From JAEUKH01 sp964447205 (GTDB lineage: Bacteria; Myxococcota_A; Polyangia; Polyangiales; Ga0077539), in the NCBI GenBank assembly GCA_964447205.1, contig CAYUSB010000024.1, forward strand, positions 58,446 through 122,445: DNA of 64,000 nucleotides. Direction: 5' to 3'. Below the pieces are notes generated by a model that worked only from the letters and a program-made list of their open reading frames with translations, had not been told where the DNA came from and ran no database searches. Within the stretch, counting starts at the first letter, position 1. Each line of letters opens with the position of its first letter. Below, piece by piece: positions 41,737 to 50,082 of the stretch. The position numbers and the translations under genes were made by a program.

Positions 41737-41750
41737 TGAAGGTATCTTCA
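41737..41750. promoter_or_regulatory. Palindrome in the carH-crtI intergenic region, possible CarH operator
   Basis: TGAAG-GTAT-CTTCA is a perfect 5-bp dyad in the 85-base divergent region. It lies 26 bases upstream of the crtI ATG and 47 bases from the carH ATG. Its location fits an operator that governs both genes. No standard sigma-70 boxes stand out on the crtI side; an ECF-type promoter is possible, as in Myxococcus. Confidence 0.4.
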
Positions 41751-41775
41751 CTCTTTTCGGAAGGTCGATCGGCGT

Positions 41776-43296
41776 ATGGAAATCTCTCAAGGTGGCTCCG
41801 GGGGCGGCGAAGACCGTCGCCCCCACGCGGTGGTGATCGGGGCGGGGTTTGGCGGGCTGGCTGCGGCCGTTCGGCTCGGGGCCCGGGGGTACAGGGTGAC
41901 GGTCCTCGACAAACGCGACGCCCCGGGGGGGCGGGCCTACGTCCACCGTCAGGACGGGTACGTCTTCGACGCGGGCCCCACGGTGATCACGGCCCCGTTT
42001 CTGTTCGAGGAGCTGTGGACCCTCTGCGGTCGGCGGATGGCCGACGAGATCGACCTGCGCCCCGTGAGCCCGTTCTACCGGGTGCGTTTTCACGACGGGA
42101 CGAGCTTTGACTACACGGGCGACCCCGAGGCCATGCGGTCCGAGGTGGCCCGTCTGAGCCCCGACGACGTGGAGGGCTACGGGCGCTTCGTGGCCTCGAG
42201 CGAGGCCATCTTCCGGGTGGGCTTCGAGCGCCTGGCCCACGTCCCCTTCGGCCGGTGGACCGACATGCTGCGGATCGTGCCCGAGATGGTGCGGCTGGAG
42301 AGCTACCGCACGGTCTACGGCCTCGTGGCGCGCTTCGTCAAAAACGAGAAGCTGCGGCAGGTCTTGTCGTTTCACCCGCTCCTGGTCGGGGGAAACCCCT
42401 TCAGCACCACGTCGATCTACACCCTCATCGCCTTCCTCGAGCGCCGCTGGGGCGTGCACTACCCCATGGGCGGCACGGGGGCCCTCGTCACGGGCCTGGT
42501 CTCCCTCATCGAGGGGCAGGGCAACCGGGTCGTGCCGAACACCGAGGTCCGCCGCATCCTCGTGGAGGGCGGCCGAGCCGTCGGGGTCGAGCTCTCGACG
42601 GGCGACCGGGTGGCGGCCGACGTGGTGGTCTCCAACGCCGACGCCGCGTGGACCCTGCGCTACCTCGTGGCCCCCGAGCACCGACGCACCTGGACCGACG
42701 CCCGGATCGAGCGGGCCCGCTACTCGATGTCCCTCTTCGTGTGGTACTTCGGCACCACCCGGAAGTACGAGGACGTGGCCCATCACACCATCCTGCTCGG
42801 CCCGCGGTACCGCGAGCTCCTCGAGGACATCTTCGAGCGCAAGGTCCTCGCCGACGACTTCTCACTGTACCTGCACCGCCCGACGGTCACCGACCCCTCC
42901 ATGGCCCCCGACGGGTGCGACGCTTTCTACGTCCTGTCCCCCGTGCCCCACATGGACAGCGGGGTCGACTGGGAGAAACGCGGCGAGGCCTACCGGGCCG
43001 CCATCGCCCGCTACCTCGGGCGGACCGTGCTCCCGGGCCTGGAAGACCACATCGCCACCTCGCGGATCCTCACCCCGCAGATGTTTCACGACGACCTCCT
43101 GTCCTTCAAGGGGGCGGCCTTCAGCTTCGAGCCCGTGCTCACGCAGTCGGCCTACTTTCGCCCCCACAACGCCAGCGAGGACGTCGACGGCCTCTACTTC
43201 GTCGGGGCCGGAACCCACCCCGGGGCCGGGATGCCCGGGGTCCTCTCCTCGGCCCGTGTGCTCGACACGGTGGTGCCCGATGCCCGCACACGCTGA
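41776..43296 (+). CDS. crtI: Phytoene desaturase
   Basis: The 506-residue flavoprotein has an N-terminal FAD-binding loop (HAVVIGAGFGGLAAAVRLGARGYRVTVLDKRDAPGGRAY) and the bacterial CrtI C-terminal signature GLYFVGAGTHPGAGMPGVLSSARV. It desaturates phytoene toward neurosporene or lycopene; the number of steps cannot be read from the sequence. It is the first gene of crtI-crtB-cruA-like-acyltransferase and overlaps crtB by 17 bases. It lies divergent from carH. Confidence 0.96.
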   Translation: MEISQGGSGGGEDRRPHAVVIGAGFGGLAAAVRLGARGYRVTVLDKRDAPGGRAYVHRQDGYVFDAGPTVITAPFLFEELWTLCGRRMADEIDLRPVSPFYRVRFHDGTSFDYTGDPEAMRSEVARLSPDDVEGYGRFVASSEAIFRVGFERLAHVPFGRWTDMLRIVPEMVRLESYRTVYGLVARFVKNEKLRQVLSFHPLLVGGNPFSTTSIYTLIAFLERRWGVHYPMGGTGALVTGLVSLIEGQGNRVVPNTEVRRILVEGGRAVGVELSTGDRVAADVVVSNADAAWTLRYLVAPEHRRTWTDARIERARYSMSLFVWYFGTTRKYEDVAHHTILLGPRYRELLEDIFERKVLADDFSLYLHRPTVTDPSMAPDGCDAFYVLSPVPHMDSGVDWEKRGEAYRAAIARYLGRTVLPGLEDHIATSRILTPQMFHDDLLSFKGAAFSFEPVLTQSAYFRPHNASEDVDGLYFVGAGTHPGAGMPGVLSSARVLDTVVPDARTR

Positions 43297-44236
43297 GCAG
43301 TATCCGTCCGACGTGGCCGCGTGCCGGGAGATCCTGCGGGCGGGTTCGCGCTCGTTCTATGCGGCCTCGTTGCTCTTGCCCGTGCGGGTGCGGGGCCCTG
43401 CCTCCGTGGTGTACGCCTTCTGCCGCGTGTCCGACGACGCCGTCGACCTCGTGTCGCCCCGCGAGTCTCCCGCCGCCGTCGAGGGCCTGCGCCGCCGCCT
43501 GGAGGGTGTGTATGCAGGCCGTCCCGACGACCACCCCGTCGACCGGGCCCTCGCCGTGGTGGTCGACCGTCACGCCCTGCCGCGGGCCATCCCCGAGGCC
43601 CTGCTCGATGGCTTCGCCTGGGACGTGGAGGGCCGTCGGTACGCGACCCGTGCCGAGCTCTACGACTACTGCGCCCGGGTGGCGGGCACCGTCGGGGCCA
43701 TGATGACCGTGCTCATGGGCCGCAGGGCCGCGGGGGTGGTGGCCCGGGCCTGCGACCTCGGGGTGGCCATGCAGCTCACCAACATCTGCCGGGACGTCGG
43801 CGAAGACGCCCGCAACGGCCGGGTGTACCTGCCCCTCGACATGCTCGACGCCGTGGGCCTCGACCCCGACGCCCTCGTGCGGGCCCCGTCGCCTTCGCCC
43901 GCCCTCGCCGCGGTGGTGGAGTACCTCCTGCGCGACGCCCGACGGCTCTACACCCGGGCCGACACGGGGGTCGCCATGCTCCCGCGCGATTGTCGGGTGG
44001 CCATCGGGGCGGCCCGGTGGTTCTACGCGGGGATCGGCGAGGAGGTGCGGCGGGCCGGGCACGACGACGTGACTCGGAGGGCCGTGGTCCCAGGTTGGCG
44101 CAAGCTCCTGGCCCTCGTGCGGGCCAGCGCGGGGGCCTTTTCGCGCACGCGGGTCCCCCAGACGGGAGACCCCCCGCCTCTGGAGGCCACGCGGTTTCTC
44201 GTCGAGGCCGTCGACCCCGTCGGAGACCCGCGATGA
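43280..44236 (+). CDS. crtB: Phytoene synthase
   Basis: The 318-residue enzyme condenses two geranylgeranyl diphosphates. The two Asp-rich Mg-binding motifs are seen as CRVSDDAVD and ICRDVGEDARNGRVYLP, with SRSFYAASLLLPVR near the N-terminus. The ATG at 43280 lies inside crtI, and the stop overlaps the next gene (ATGA). No GGPP synthase (crtE) is in the window. Confidence 0.95.
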   Translation: MPAHAEQYPSDVAACREILRAGSRSFYAASLLLPVRVRGPASVVYAFCRVSDDAVDLVSPRESPAAVEGLRRRLEGVYAGRPDDHPVDRALAVVVDRHALPRAIPEALLDGFAWDVEGRRYATRAELYDYCARVAGTVGAMMTVLMGRRAAGVVARACDLGVAMQLTNICRDVGEDARNGRVYLPLDMLDAVGLDPDALVRAPSPSPALAAVVEYLLRDARRLYTRADTGVAMLPRDCRVAIGAARWFYAGIGEEVRRAGHDDVTRRAVVPGWRKLLALVRASAGAFSRTRVPQTGDPPPLEATRFLVEAVDPVGDPR

Positions 44237-45690
44237 GCCCCGACGAAGCCCGGGCCCGGGTGCGTGAGGCCGCCGACCCCGAGCTCGTCGAGCGGCTCGA
44301 ACACCTCGACGCCCAGCGTTCGTCTCCCCCCCGCGACGACGACCCGCCCGTCCGCCCCGACGCGGGAGCCCAGACCGACTACGACGTGGTCCTCGCCGGG
44401 GGCGGGCTCAGCACCCTCTACGCCCCGATGCTCGCGCGCCTCGGCCTGCGGGTGGCCGTCTTCGAACGCGCCCGGGCGGCCACCACCCACCGCGAATGGA
44501 ACGCCTCCCACCGCGAGCTCCACGCCCTCTCCCGGGCGGGTTTGTTTCGCCCCGCCGAGGTCGACGCCCTGGTGGTGGCCCGCTACCGCAAGGGGTTCTG
44601 CCGCTGGCACGGGGGGGGCTCCTACCCTGTCGTCAACGTCCTTGACCACGCCCTCGACGCGGGGGCCCTCCTCGCCCAGACCCGCGCGCGGGCCGAGGCC
44701 TCGGGAGTGCGCTTCTTCGACGGGCACACCCTGGTGGGACACGCCTCGGGGCCCGGGGCCATCGCCCTGCGGTTCCGTACGGCCACCGGGGAGGCCCAGT
44801 GCACGGCCCGGCTGCTCCTCGACGCCCGCGGAGCCTCGAGCCCCTCGGCCACCGCCGACCTCGTGTGCCCGACCGTGGGAGGCGTCTTGCAGGGCCTCGA
44901 CCTGGGCTCCGGGCCGCGGCAGATCGACCCCGGGGTGGGCGAGATCCTCGTGACCACCGAACACGTCGAAGACCGCCGCCAGCACATCTGGGAGGGTTTT
45001 CCCGCCCGGCCCGGCGAGACCACCGTCTACCTCTTCTATTACGACCGCCGCGAACGGGTCGGGCCCGGGGCCCTCCTCGCCCTCTACGCCCGCTTCTTCG
45101 CCACCCTCCCGCGGTACAAGACCGGGGCCTCCCGGCTCGTGCGGCCGACCTTCGGGTACATCCCCGGGTGGTCGCGCCTCGGACCCGCCCCGCGCCCTCC
45201 GTCGCCCCGGGTGGTCCTCGTGGGCGACGCCGCGGCCCGGCACTCCCCCCTCACCTACTGCGGGTTCGGGGCCACCCTGCGCTCGGTCGAACCCGCCTCC
45301 CGACGCATCGCGGCCCACCTCCTCGACGGCCCGCGGGGGGGCCAACCGGTCGGGCTCGACCCCGTCGTCCATGACACCCCCCTGCACGCCGGGACGGGGG
45401 CCCTGGCCCATATGATCGCCTCCCCCGAGGGCGACCCTGCCGCCCTCAACACCCTCCTCGACGCGGCCTTCTCGACCCTCGCGGAGATGGGCCCCGAGGC
45501 GTACCAGCGGCTCCTCCGCGACGAGATGGAGGCCGCGGAGTTCGTGCGCTTCCTGCATCGTACGAGCGTGAAGCACCCCGCGGTGTACTCCGCCGTGTTT
45601 CGGGTCCTCGGGGCGGGGGGCGTGTCGCGTTGGGGCGCAGGCATCGCCCGCAACCTCGCAGGAGCCCTCCTCGGAGGCCGCGGGCCGTGA
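44233..45690 (+). CDS. CruA/CruP-type lycopene cyclase-like flavoprotein
   Basis: The 485-residue protein has a FAD-binding loop (YDVVLAGGGLSTLYAPMLARLGLRVAVFERA) and then REWNASHRELHALSRAGLFRPAEVDALV, which matches the CruA/CruP EWNISR segment. Other conserved parts are VVLVGDAAARHSPLTYCGFGATLR and an LDARGASS region. CruA cyclases make gamma- or beta-carotene in green sulfur bacteria and some cyanobacteria. Coupling to crtB (ATGA) and to the acyltransferase (GTGA) supports a carotenoid role. Myxococcus instead uses the heterodimeric CrtYc/CrtYd. The specific reaction (mono- or dicyclisation) is unknown. Confidence 0.8.
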   Translation: MSPDEARARVREAADPELVERLEHLDAQRSSPPRDDDPPVRPDAGAQTDYDVVLAGGGLSTLYAPMLARLGLRVAVFERARAATTHREWNASHRELHALSRAGLFRPAEVDALVVARYRKGFCRWHGGGSYPVVNVLDHALDAGALLAQTRARAEASGVRFFDGHTLVGHASGPGAIALRFRTATGEAQCTARLLLDARGASSPSATADLVCPTVGGVLQGLDLGSGPRQIDPGVGEILVTTEHVEDRRQHIWEGFPARPGETTVYLFYYDRRERVGPGALLALYARFFATLPRYKTGASRLVRPTFGYIPGWSRLGPAPRPPSPRVVLVGDAAARHSPLTYCGFGATLRSVEPASRRIAAHLLDGPRGGQPVGLDPVVHDTPLHAGTGALAHMIASPEGDPAALNTLLDAAFSTLAEMGPEAYQRLLRDEMEAAEFVRFLHRTSVKHPAVYSAVFRVLGAGGVSRWGAGIARNLAGALLGGRGP

Positions 45691-46457
45691 TCCCGGCGCG
45701 GAAACACCCGTGGTTCAACCGTTGGTTCGCGGGGCAGGCCCGGGGGCGGCTGCGGGGGCGCTTCGACCGGGTCCGGGTAGCCGGGGCCGAACACCTCCGG
45801 GCTGCGAGCGCGGAGGGTCCGGTGCTCCTCGTGAGCAACCACTGCGCGTGGTGGGACCCACTGGTGGTGTTGTTCCTGGAGACCTTTGTGTTTGGGGGGG
45901 TGTGGTACGCGATGATGGACGCGACCAACCTGCGTCGGCTGCCCTTCTTCGGCCTCATCGGGGCCTTCGGGGTCGACCTCGACGCACCCTCCGACGGGGC
46001 CGCCGCGATGAAGTACAGCGCCCGGCTCCTCAAGGCCCCCGGACAGGCCGTGTGGATCTTCCCCCAGGGGACCGAACGCCCCCAGACCCTTCGCCCCCTG
46101 GGGTTTCGTGCCGGGAGCGCGGAGATCGCCCGCATCGCCCGGGTGCCCACCGTGCCCGTGGCCCTGCGCTACGAGTTCGTGCACGCCGAGCGGCCCGAGC
46201 TCTTCATCGACATCGGGGCCCCCATGCCCTTTGGCCGCGACGTGACCGCGGGCCGGGCCGAGCACGAGGCCGCCGTGACCGCAGGCCTCGACCGCATCGA
46301 GGCCGACCTCCACGCCCAACGCTTCGACCGCTACACCACCGTGCTGGAGGCCCGTCCCGACCGGCTCGGGCGTTGGGCCGAGGGGATCCTCGCCTGGATG
46401 ACCCGCCCCCTCAGGGCGAAGAGGGCTGATGTGGCCAGGTTGAGCCGAGGCCCTTGA
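45687..46457 (+). CDS. PlsC-like acyltransferase, possible carotenoid acylase
   Basis: The 256-residue protein starts at a GTG that overlaps the cruA-like stop (GTGA). It has the PlsC acceptor motif HX4D as NHCAWWDPL and the later FPQGTERP motif, with a short N-terminal membrane-facing helix. The family transfers acyl groups to hydroxyls of glycerolipids. Tight coupling with carotenoid genes suggests acylation of a carotenoid glycoside, like CruD of Chlorobaculum, although CruD homology is not proven. Confidence 0.82.
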   Translation: MIPARKHPWFNRWFAGQARGRLRGRFDRVRVAGAEHLRAASAEGPVLLVSNHCAWWDPLVVLFLETFVFGGVWYAMMDATNLRRLPFFGLIGAFGVDLDAPSDGAAAMKYSARLLKAPGQAVWIFPQGTERPQTLRPLGFRAGSAEIARIARVPTVPVALRYEFVHAERPELFIDIGAPMPFGRDVTAGRAEHEAAVTAGLDRIEADLHAQRFDRYTTVLEARPDRLGRWAEGILAWMTRPLRAKRADVARLSRGP

Positions 46458-46506
46458 CCGCGTCTTGAGAGTAGTTACCCATCTGACCGGGCAATTGGTA
46501 CGACAC

Positions 46507-46530
46507 GTTGAGCCTCCCTCAAGGCTCAAC
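46507..46530. promoter_or_regulatory. Perfect hairpin upstream of hsp20 genes
   Basis: GTTGAGCC-N8-GGCTCAAC is an 8-bp perfect dyad, 47 bases before the first hsp20 ATG. It contains TTGAG-N5-CTCAA, which recalls the HspR operator core (CTTGAGT-N7-ACTCAAG) without matching its spacing. It does not match CIRCE. It may be a heat-shock operator or a leader hairpin. Confidence 0.4.
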
Positions 46531-46576
46531 AGACGCTGCGTGCGCCCGCGCTCAGCACAGACAAAGGGAGACGACC

Positions 46577-47023
46577 ATGTTGGTACGATGGGGCAACGAT
46601 GGGGACCGTTCGTTGGAGATGTTCGACGATCTCCGGCGTCGAATGGACAACCTCTTCCAGGAGTTTGGCACCGGTTGGGCCCGGCCGAACGATTCGATGA
46701 TGTGGCCGCGGGCCACCCTGCAGGACAACGGCAACACCTTGATGCTGACGGCTGACGTCCCGGGCCTGTCCGAGAAGGACGTGAAGCTCACCCTCAACCA
46801 GGACGTCCTCATGATCGAGGGTGAGCGCAAGGTCGAGGTGCCCAAGGGCTACTCCGTGCACCGGCAGGAGCGGATGCCCGTGCGGTTCTCGCGGAGCTAC
46901 CGGCTCGCGAGCAAGGTCAACGCGGAGAAGGCCCAGGCCACCGTGAAGGATGGGGTCCTCACGGTCACCCTGCCCAAGGCCCCGGAATCCCAGCCGCGGC
47001 AGATCGCCGTGCGGGCCCAGTAG
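46577..47023 (+). CDS. Small heat-shock protein (Hsp20/alpha-crystallin family)
   Basis: The 148-residue chaperone has an alpha-crystallin domain with NGNTLMLTADVPGLSEKDVKLTLNQDVLMIEGERK, ending FSRSYRLASKVNAEKAQATVKDGVLTVTLPKAPESQPRQIAVRAQ. It holds unfolding proteins for refolding by DnaK. AAAGGGAG precedes the ATG at 46577. A second Hsp20 gene follows 35 bases later, so the pair is probably one transcript. Confidence 0.95.
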   Translation: MLVRWGNDGDRSLEMFDDLRRRMDNLFQEFGTGWARPNDSMMWPRATLQDNGNTLMLTADVPGLSEKDVKLTLNQDVLMIEGERKVEVPKGYSVHRQERMPVRFSRSYRLASKVNAEKAQATVKDGVLTVTLPKAPESQPRQIAVRAQ

Positions 47024-47058
47024 TCATGTCTCGATCGCGAGAGGAGAGGATTCCTACC

Positions 47059-47418
47059 ATGAACACCCAGACCGGTATGACCAGGCACGAGGATCGTCAG
47101 ATGGAGTCGACGCGCGAGCGGGCCCTGGTGGCCCCCCCCGTCGACGTGTACGAGAACAGCGAGGAGCTGCTCCTCGTAGCCGACGTTCCCGGCGGCACGA
47201 AGGACGCCGTCTCGATCCACTTCGACAAGGACCAGGTGACCCTCTCGGCCCAACGCGGCGAAGGGGAGAACGCGTGCGAATACCGCCGCGCGTTCGTGGT
47301 GCCTCCGGGCATCGACGCCAGCCGCATCTCCGCCGAGCTGTCCAACGGCGTGCTCCGGGTGCACCTGCCCAAGTCCGAGGCCATCAAGCCCCGGCAGATC
47401 CCGATCCGGGCGGGCTGA
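47059..47418 (+). CDS. Second Hsp20 family protein
   Basis: The 119-residue protein has the alpha-crystallin core SEELLLVADVPGGTKDAVSIHFDKDQVTLSAQR and the VRVHLPKSEAIKPRQIPI tail. It is more divergent than its neighbour and has a short N-terminal arm, so it may co-assemble with it. Chosen ATG 47059 follows GAGGAGAGG; an upstream ATG at 47026 is possible. Confidence 0.9.
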   Translation: MNTQTGMTRHEDRQMESTRERALVAPPVDVYENSEELLLVADVPGGTKDAVSIHFDKDQVTLSAQRGEGENACEYRRAFVVPPGIDASRISAELSNGVLRVHLPKSEAIKPRQIPIRAG

Positions 47419-47456
47419 TACTTGTCGGCCCGGGCCGTTGCGCGGTACTTCGCCCC

Positions 47457-48374
47457 ATGGCCTTCGGCAACCTGCTCCTGCTCTTCGACGACATCGCCGT
47501 CCTGATGGACGACGTCGCGGTGATGACCAAGCTCGCGGCGAAGAAGTCCGCGGGCGTCCTGGGCGACGACCTCGCCCTCAACGCCGAGCAGGTGACGGGC
47601 GTCGTGTCCGCGCGGGAGATCCCCGTAGTCTGGGGCGTAGCCAAGGGGTCGCTGGTCAACAAGGCCATCCTCGTGCCTTCGGCCCTGCTCATCAGCGCCC
47701 TCGTGCCCGCGGCCATCAAGGTTCTCCTCCTTGTCGGCGGCGCATACCTGTGCTTCGAGGGCTTCGAGAAGGTGCTGGAGAAGGCCCTGCACGCCCGCGA
47801 GGCCCGCCCCGTCGAGGCCCGAGTCGAGAACATCCTGCGCACCCCCGACGAGGAGGCCGCGTACGAGAAGGCCAAGATCAAGGGCGCGGTCCGTACCGAC
47901 TTCATCTTGTCCGCGGAGGTGCTCGTGATCGCCCTCGGCAGCTTCGCCGACAAGCCGCTCCTGAGCCAGGTGGTCACCCTCTCGTTGTTCGCGCTGATCA
48001 TGTCGGCCGTGGTCTACGGCCTCGTGGCCGTCATCGTGAAGCTCGACGACTTCGGGCTCTACCTCAGCCAGAAGGACGGAGCCCGCAAGACCCTCGGCGG
48101 CCTCATCGTGCGGGGGGCCCCGAAGTTCATGAAGGGGCTCGGCATCGTCGGGACGGCCGCGATGTTCCTCGTCGGCGGCGGGATCGTGGTGCACACGGTC
48201 CCGTCGGTCGAGCGGGCGCTGATCGCGTGGAGCGCCTCGTTGGGCTTCCTCGGCGCGATCGTGCCGACGATCGTCAACGGGCTTGTCGGTGTATTGGCCG
48301 GGGCCCTCGTGGCCGGGGTGGTGACCCTGGGGCGACGCGTCGTCCAGAAGGTCAGGCCCGCGGCTGTGGCGTAG
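47457..48374 (+). CDS. DUF808 (YedI) family membrane protein
   Basis: The 305-residue protein starts MAFGNLLLLFDDIAVLMDDVAVMTKLAAKKSAGVLGDDLALNAEQVTG, the signature of the DUF808 family, and has about seven to eight membrane helices. The physiological role is not known, and no transport substrate is established. It is 38 bases downstream of the second hsp20 gene and might share its transcript. The TAG stop falls in a hairpin. Confidence 0.9.
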   Translation: MAFGNLLLLFDDIAVLMDDVAVMTKLAAKKSAGVLGDDLALNAEQVTGVVSAREIPVVWGVAKGSLVNKAILVPSALLISALVPAAIKVLLLVGGAYLCFEGFEKVLEKALHAREARPVEARVENILRTPDEEAAYEKAKIKGAVRTDFILSAEVLVIALGSFADKPLLSQVVTLSLFALIMSAVVYGLVAVIVKLDDFGLYLSQKDGARKTLGGLIVRGAPKFMKGLGIVGTAAMFLVGGGIVVHTVPSVERALIAWSASLGFLGAIVPTIVNGLVGVLAGALVAGVVTLGRRVVQKVRPAAVA

Positions 48375-48387
48375 CGGCGGGGCTACG
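48370..48387. terminator. Hairpin with stop codons of a convergent pair
   Basis: CGTAGC-N6-GCTACG is a perfect 6-bp dyad containing the DUF808 stop codon (TAG at 48372) and the minus-strand stop of the LysR remnant (48383-48385). The layout matches the hairpins at 5936-5951 and 56430-56449. Confidence 0.45.
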
Positions 48388-48793
48388 GCAGGGCCCGCGG
48401 GGCGCCCCACTCGCGGGTGAGGACACGCACGAGGAAGTCCAGCACGGCCCGCACCCGGGGGCTGTCCCGCATGTCCTTGTGCACGGTGACCCAGAGCGGG
48501 TCGCTCGGGGGGTCGGGCATCGGGAGGTGTTCGAGCGAGGGGTCGGCGTCGCCGAGATAACAGGGCAGGACGGCGATCTCGGCCCCGGCGCGACAGGCCG
48601 CGTGCAGGGCCATCGACACCTCGCACACCAGGGCCGGCCGCGCGTCGTGGCTCAACGTCGCGAGCCACCGGGCGTCTGCCGCGCGGGGGGCCTCGCCGGG
48701 CGGAGGGGCCTCGCTCGAAAGCAGCGGGTGGTCGCGCAGGGAGCTCACGCTCCCGAGGGGCCTGCGGGCGAGGTATGCCCACGGGTTGAGCGG
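48383..48793 (-). pseudogene. LysR-type regulator, C-terminal fragment
   Basis: The readable minus-strand product matches only the last third of a LysR effector-binding domain: ARWLATLSHDARPALVCEVSMALHAACRAGAEIAVLPCYLGDADPSLEHL, then PLWVTVHKDMRDSPRVRAVLDFLVRVL. The helix-turn-helix and the first effector lobe are missing. The fragment abuts the plus-strand SMI1-like gene near 48795, suggesting that a rearrangement removed its 5' part. The in-frame ORF to 49036 is antisense to that gene and is not counted. Confidence 0.7.
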
Positions 48794-48799
48794 GTTTGC

Positions 48800-49213
48800 A
48801 TGAACCTCACGGCCGCGCTCGATCGAATGGTCACCACCCTGCGCACCCACCCACGCGCGCAGGTCTTCGTAGAGTGGAAGGGGCCTCCCCTGGGCCGCGG
48901 GCTCGCGCCGAGGATCGAGGAGAGGTTCGCGCGCACACTGCCCGCAGACGTCGCCGGCTTCTACGGCGAGCGAAACGGCTACGCCCTGCTCTGGGGCCCT
49001 CGCGCGGGGGAGCCGGGCACGCGGACGCCCAGGCACCTGCCGCGCCCCGGGATGCGGCCAGACTGGTCGGCGACCTTCCAGGACTTCGGTCAGCGCGGCG
49101 GCTGCATATACCTGCCGCCGCTTGAGGATGCACCTCGAACCAGCCGCCGCGGGTGCGCCCAGGGCGCCGACCGGGCGTGGCGCGCGGAGCGTATGGTAGG
49201 GTCAGATCCATGA
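48800..49213 (+). CDS. SMI1/KNR4-like protein, probably truncated
   Basis: The 137-residue product resembles the start of SMI1/KNR4 immunity-type domains: HPRAQVFVEWKGPPLGRGLAPRIEERFARTLPADVAGFYGERNGYALLWGP and CIYLPPLEDA. After PPLEDA the sequence departs from the family (RTSRRGCAQGADRAWRAE), so the C-terminus is probably replaced by a rearrangement. It ends in ATGA with the Uma2 start, which could be coincidence or coupling. Such proteins often neutralise secreted toxins or tether to cell-wall complexes; no toxin gene is adjacent. Confidence 0.5.
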   Translation: MNLTAALDRMVTTLRTHPRAQVFVEWKGPPLGRGLAPRIEERFARTLPADVAGFYGERNGYALLWGPRAGEPGTRTPRHLPRPGMRPDWSATFQDFGQRGGCIYLPPLEDAPRTSRRGCAQGADRAWRAERMVGSDP

Positions 49214-50064
49214 GCGGCGGCGCAGCCTGGAACCTGAACGAGACCCCCCCCCCGCGGTCGGCGTGGGACCTCGACGACAACGAGGAGCGGATGCCCGAGA
49301 GCCCCCACCAGGGTGAGACCTGCGACCTGCTCAAGGCGGTGTTGTCGTATCGGTGCCGCGCGTGTGGGGTAAGCGCCTTGGTGGGCGGCCACATCGCCCT
49401 GCGGTGGGACCCGTTGCAGCCGCGTAAAGGGGTCGACCCCGACGTGTACCTGGTGGAGCCCGCCCCGCCGCTCGGGGCAAACGCCAAGAGCCTGCGCACC
49501 TGGCTGAAGGGGCAGCGACCGCCCCGGGTGGCGGTAGAGGTCGTGAGCGAGAGCACCGCCGAGGTCGACTACTTCGACAAGCCCGCCCGCTACGCTCAGG
49601 CCAAGGTGCGCGAGCTGTGGGTCTTCGACCCCCTGCGACATGGGCCGGAGGTCGAGGGTGGGCCCTTCGTCTTGCAGGTGTGGCGACGCAAGCCGCGCGG
49701 ACCCTGGGCCCGGGTCTATGCGGGCGACGGTCCCACGCGCAGCGACGAGCTCGACGCGTGGCTCGTGGTCACCGACGACGGGATGAGGCTCCGGGTCGCA
49801 GACGACGCGGAGGGTAGGCGCCTGTGGCCCACCGAGGCCGAGGCCGAACGCGCCGCGAAGGAGGCCGAGCGCGCCGCGAAAGAGGCGGCCCTCGCAGGCC
49901 AGGCGACCGAGCGCGCCGCGAAGGAGGCCGAGCGCGCGGAGAAAGAAGCGGCCCTCGCAGGCCAGGCGACCGAACGCGCCGCGAAGGAGGCCGAGCGCGC
50001 CGCGAAAGAAGCGGCCCTCGCGGAGCTCGCACAGCTGCGAGCAGAGCTAGCCCGCCGAGGCTGA
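49210..50064 (+). CDS. Uma2-family nuclease-like protein with coiled-coil tail
   Basis: The 284-residue protein has a Uma2-type (PD-(D/E)xK-like) domain: PDVYLVEP near residue 75, VAVEVVSESTAEVDYFDKPARYAQAKVRELWVFDP with Glu and the conserved Tyr, and later strands. The C-terminal 70 residues are three copies of a 21-residue Glu/Ala/Arg heptad unit encoded by a 63-bp DNA repeat, forming a coiled coil. Uma2 proteins are abundant in some bacteria but their role is unclear. It converges on the glycosyltransferase gene. Confidence 0.8.
   Translation: MSGGAAWNLNETPPPRSAWDLDDNEERMPESPHQGETCDLLKAVLSYRCRACGVSALVGGHIALRWDPLQPRKGVDPDVYLVEPAPPLGANAKSLRTWLKGQRPPRVAVEVVSESTAEVDYFDKPARYAQAKVRELWVFDPLRHGPEVEGGPFVLQVWRRKPRGPWARVYAGDGPTRSDELDAWLVVTDDGMRLRVADDAEGRRLWPTEAEAERAAKEAERAAKEAALAGQATERAAKEAERAEKEAALAGQATERAAKEAERAAKEAALAELAQLRAELARRG
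49846..50037 (+). repeat. 63-bp tandem repeat inside the Uma2 gene, about three copies
   Basis: The unit starts GAGCGCGCCGCGAAGGAGG and encodes a 21-residue alpha-helical block. It occurs roughly three times with few changes, so it is open to slippage and copy-number change. Confidence 0.85.
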
Positions 50065-50082
50065 ACACGCCGCCCGTCGCGC

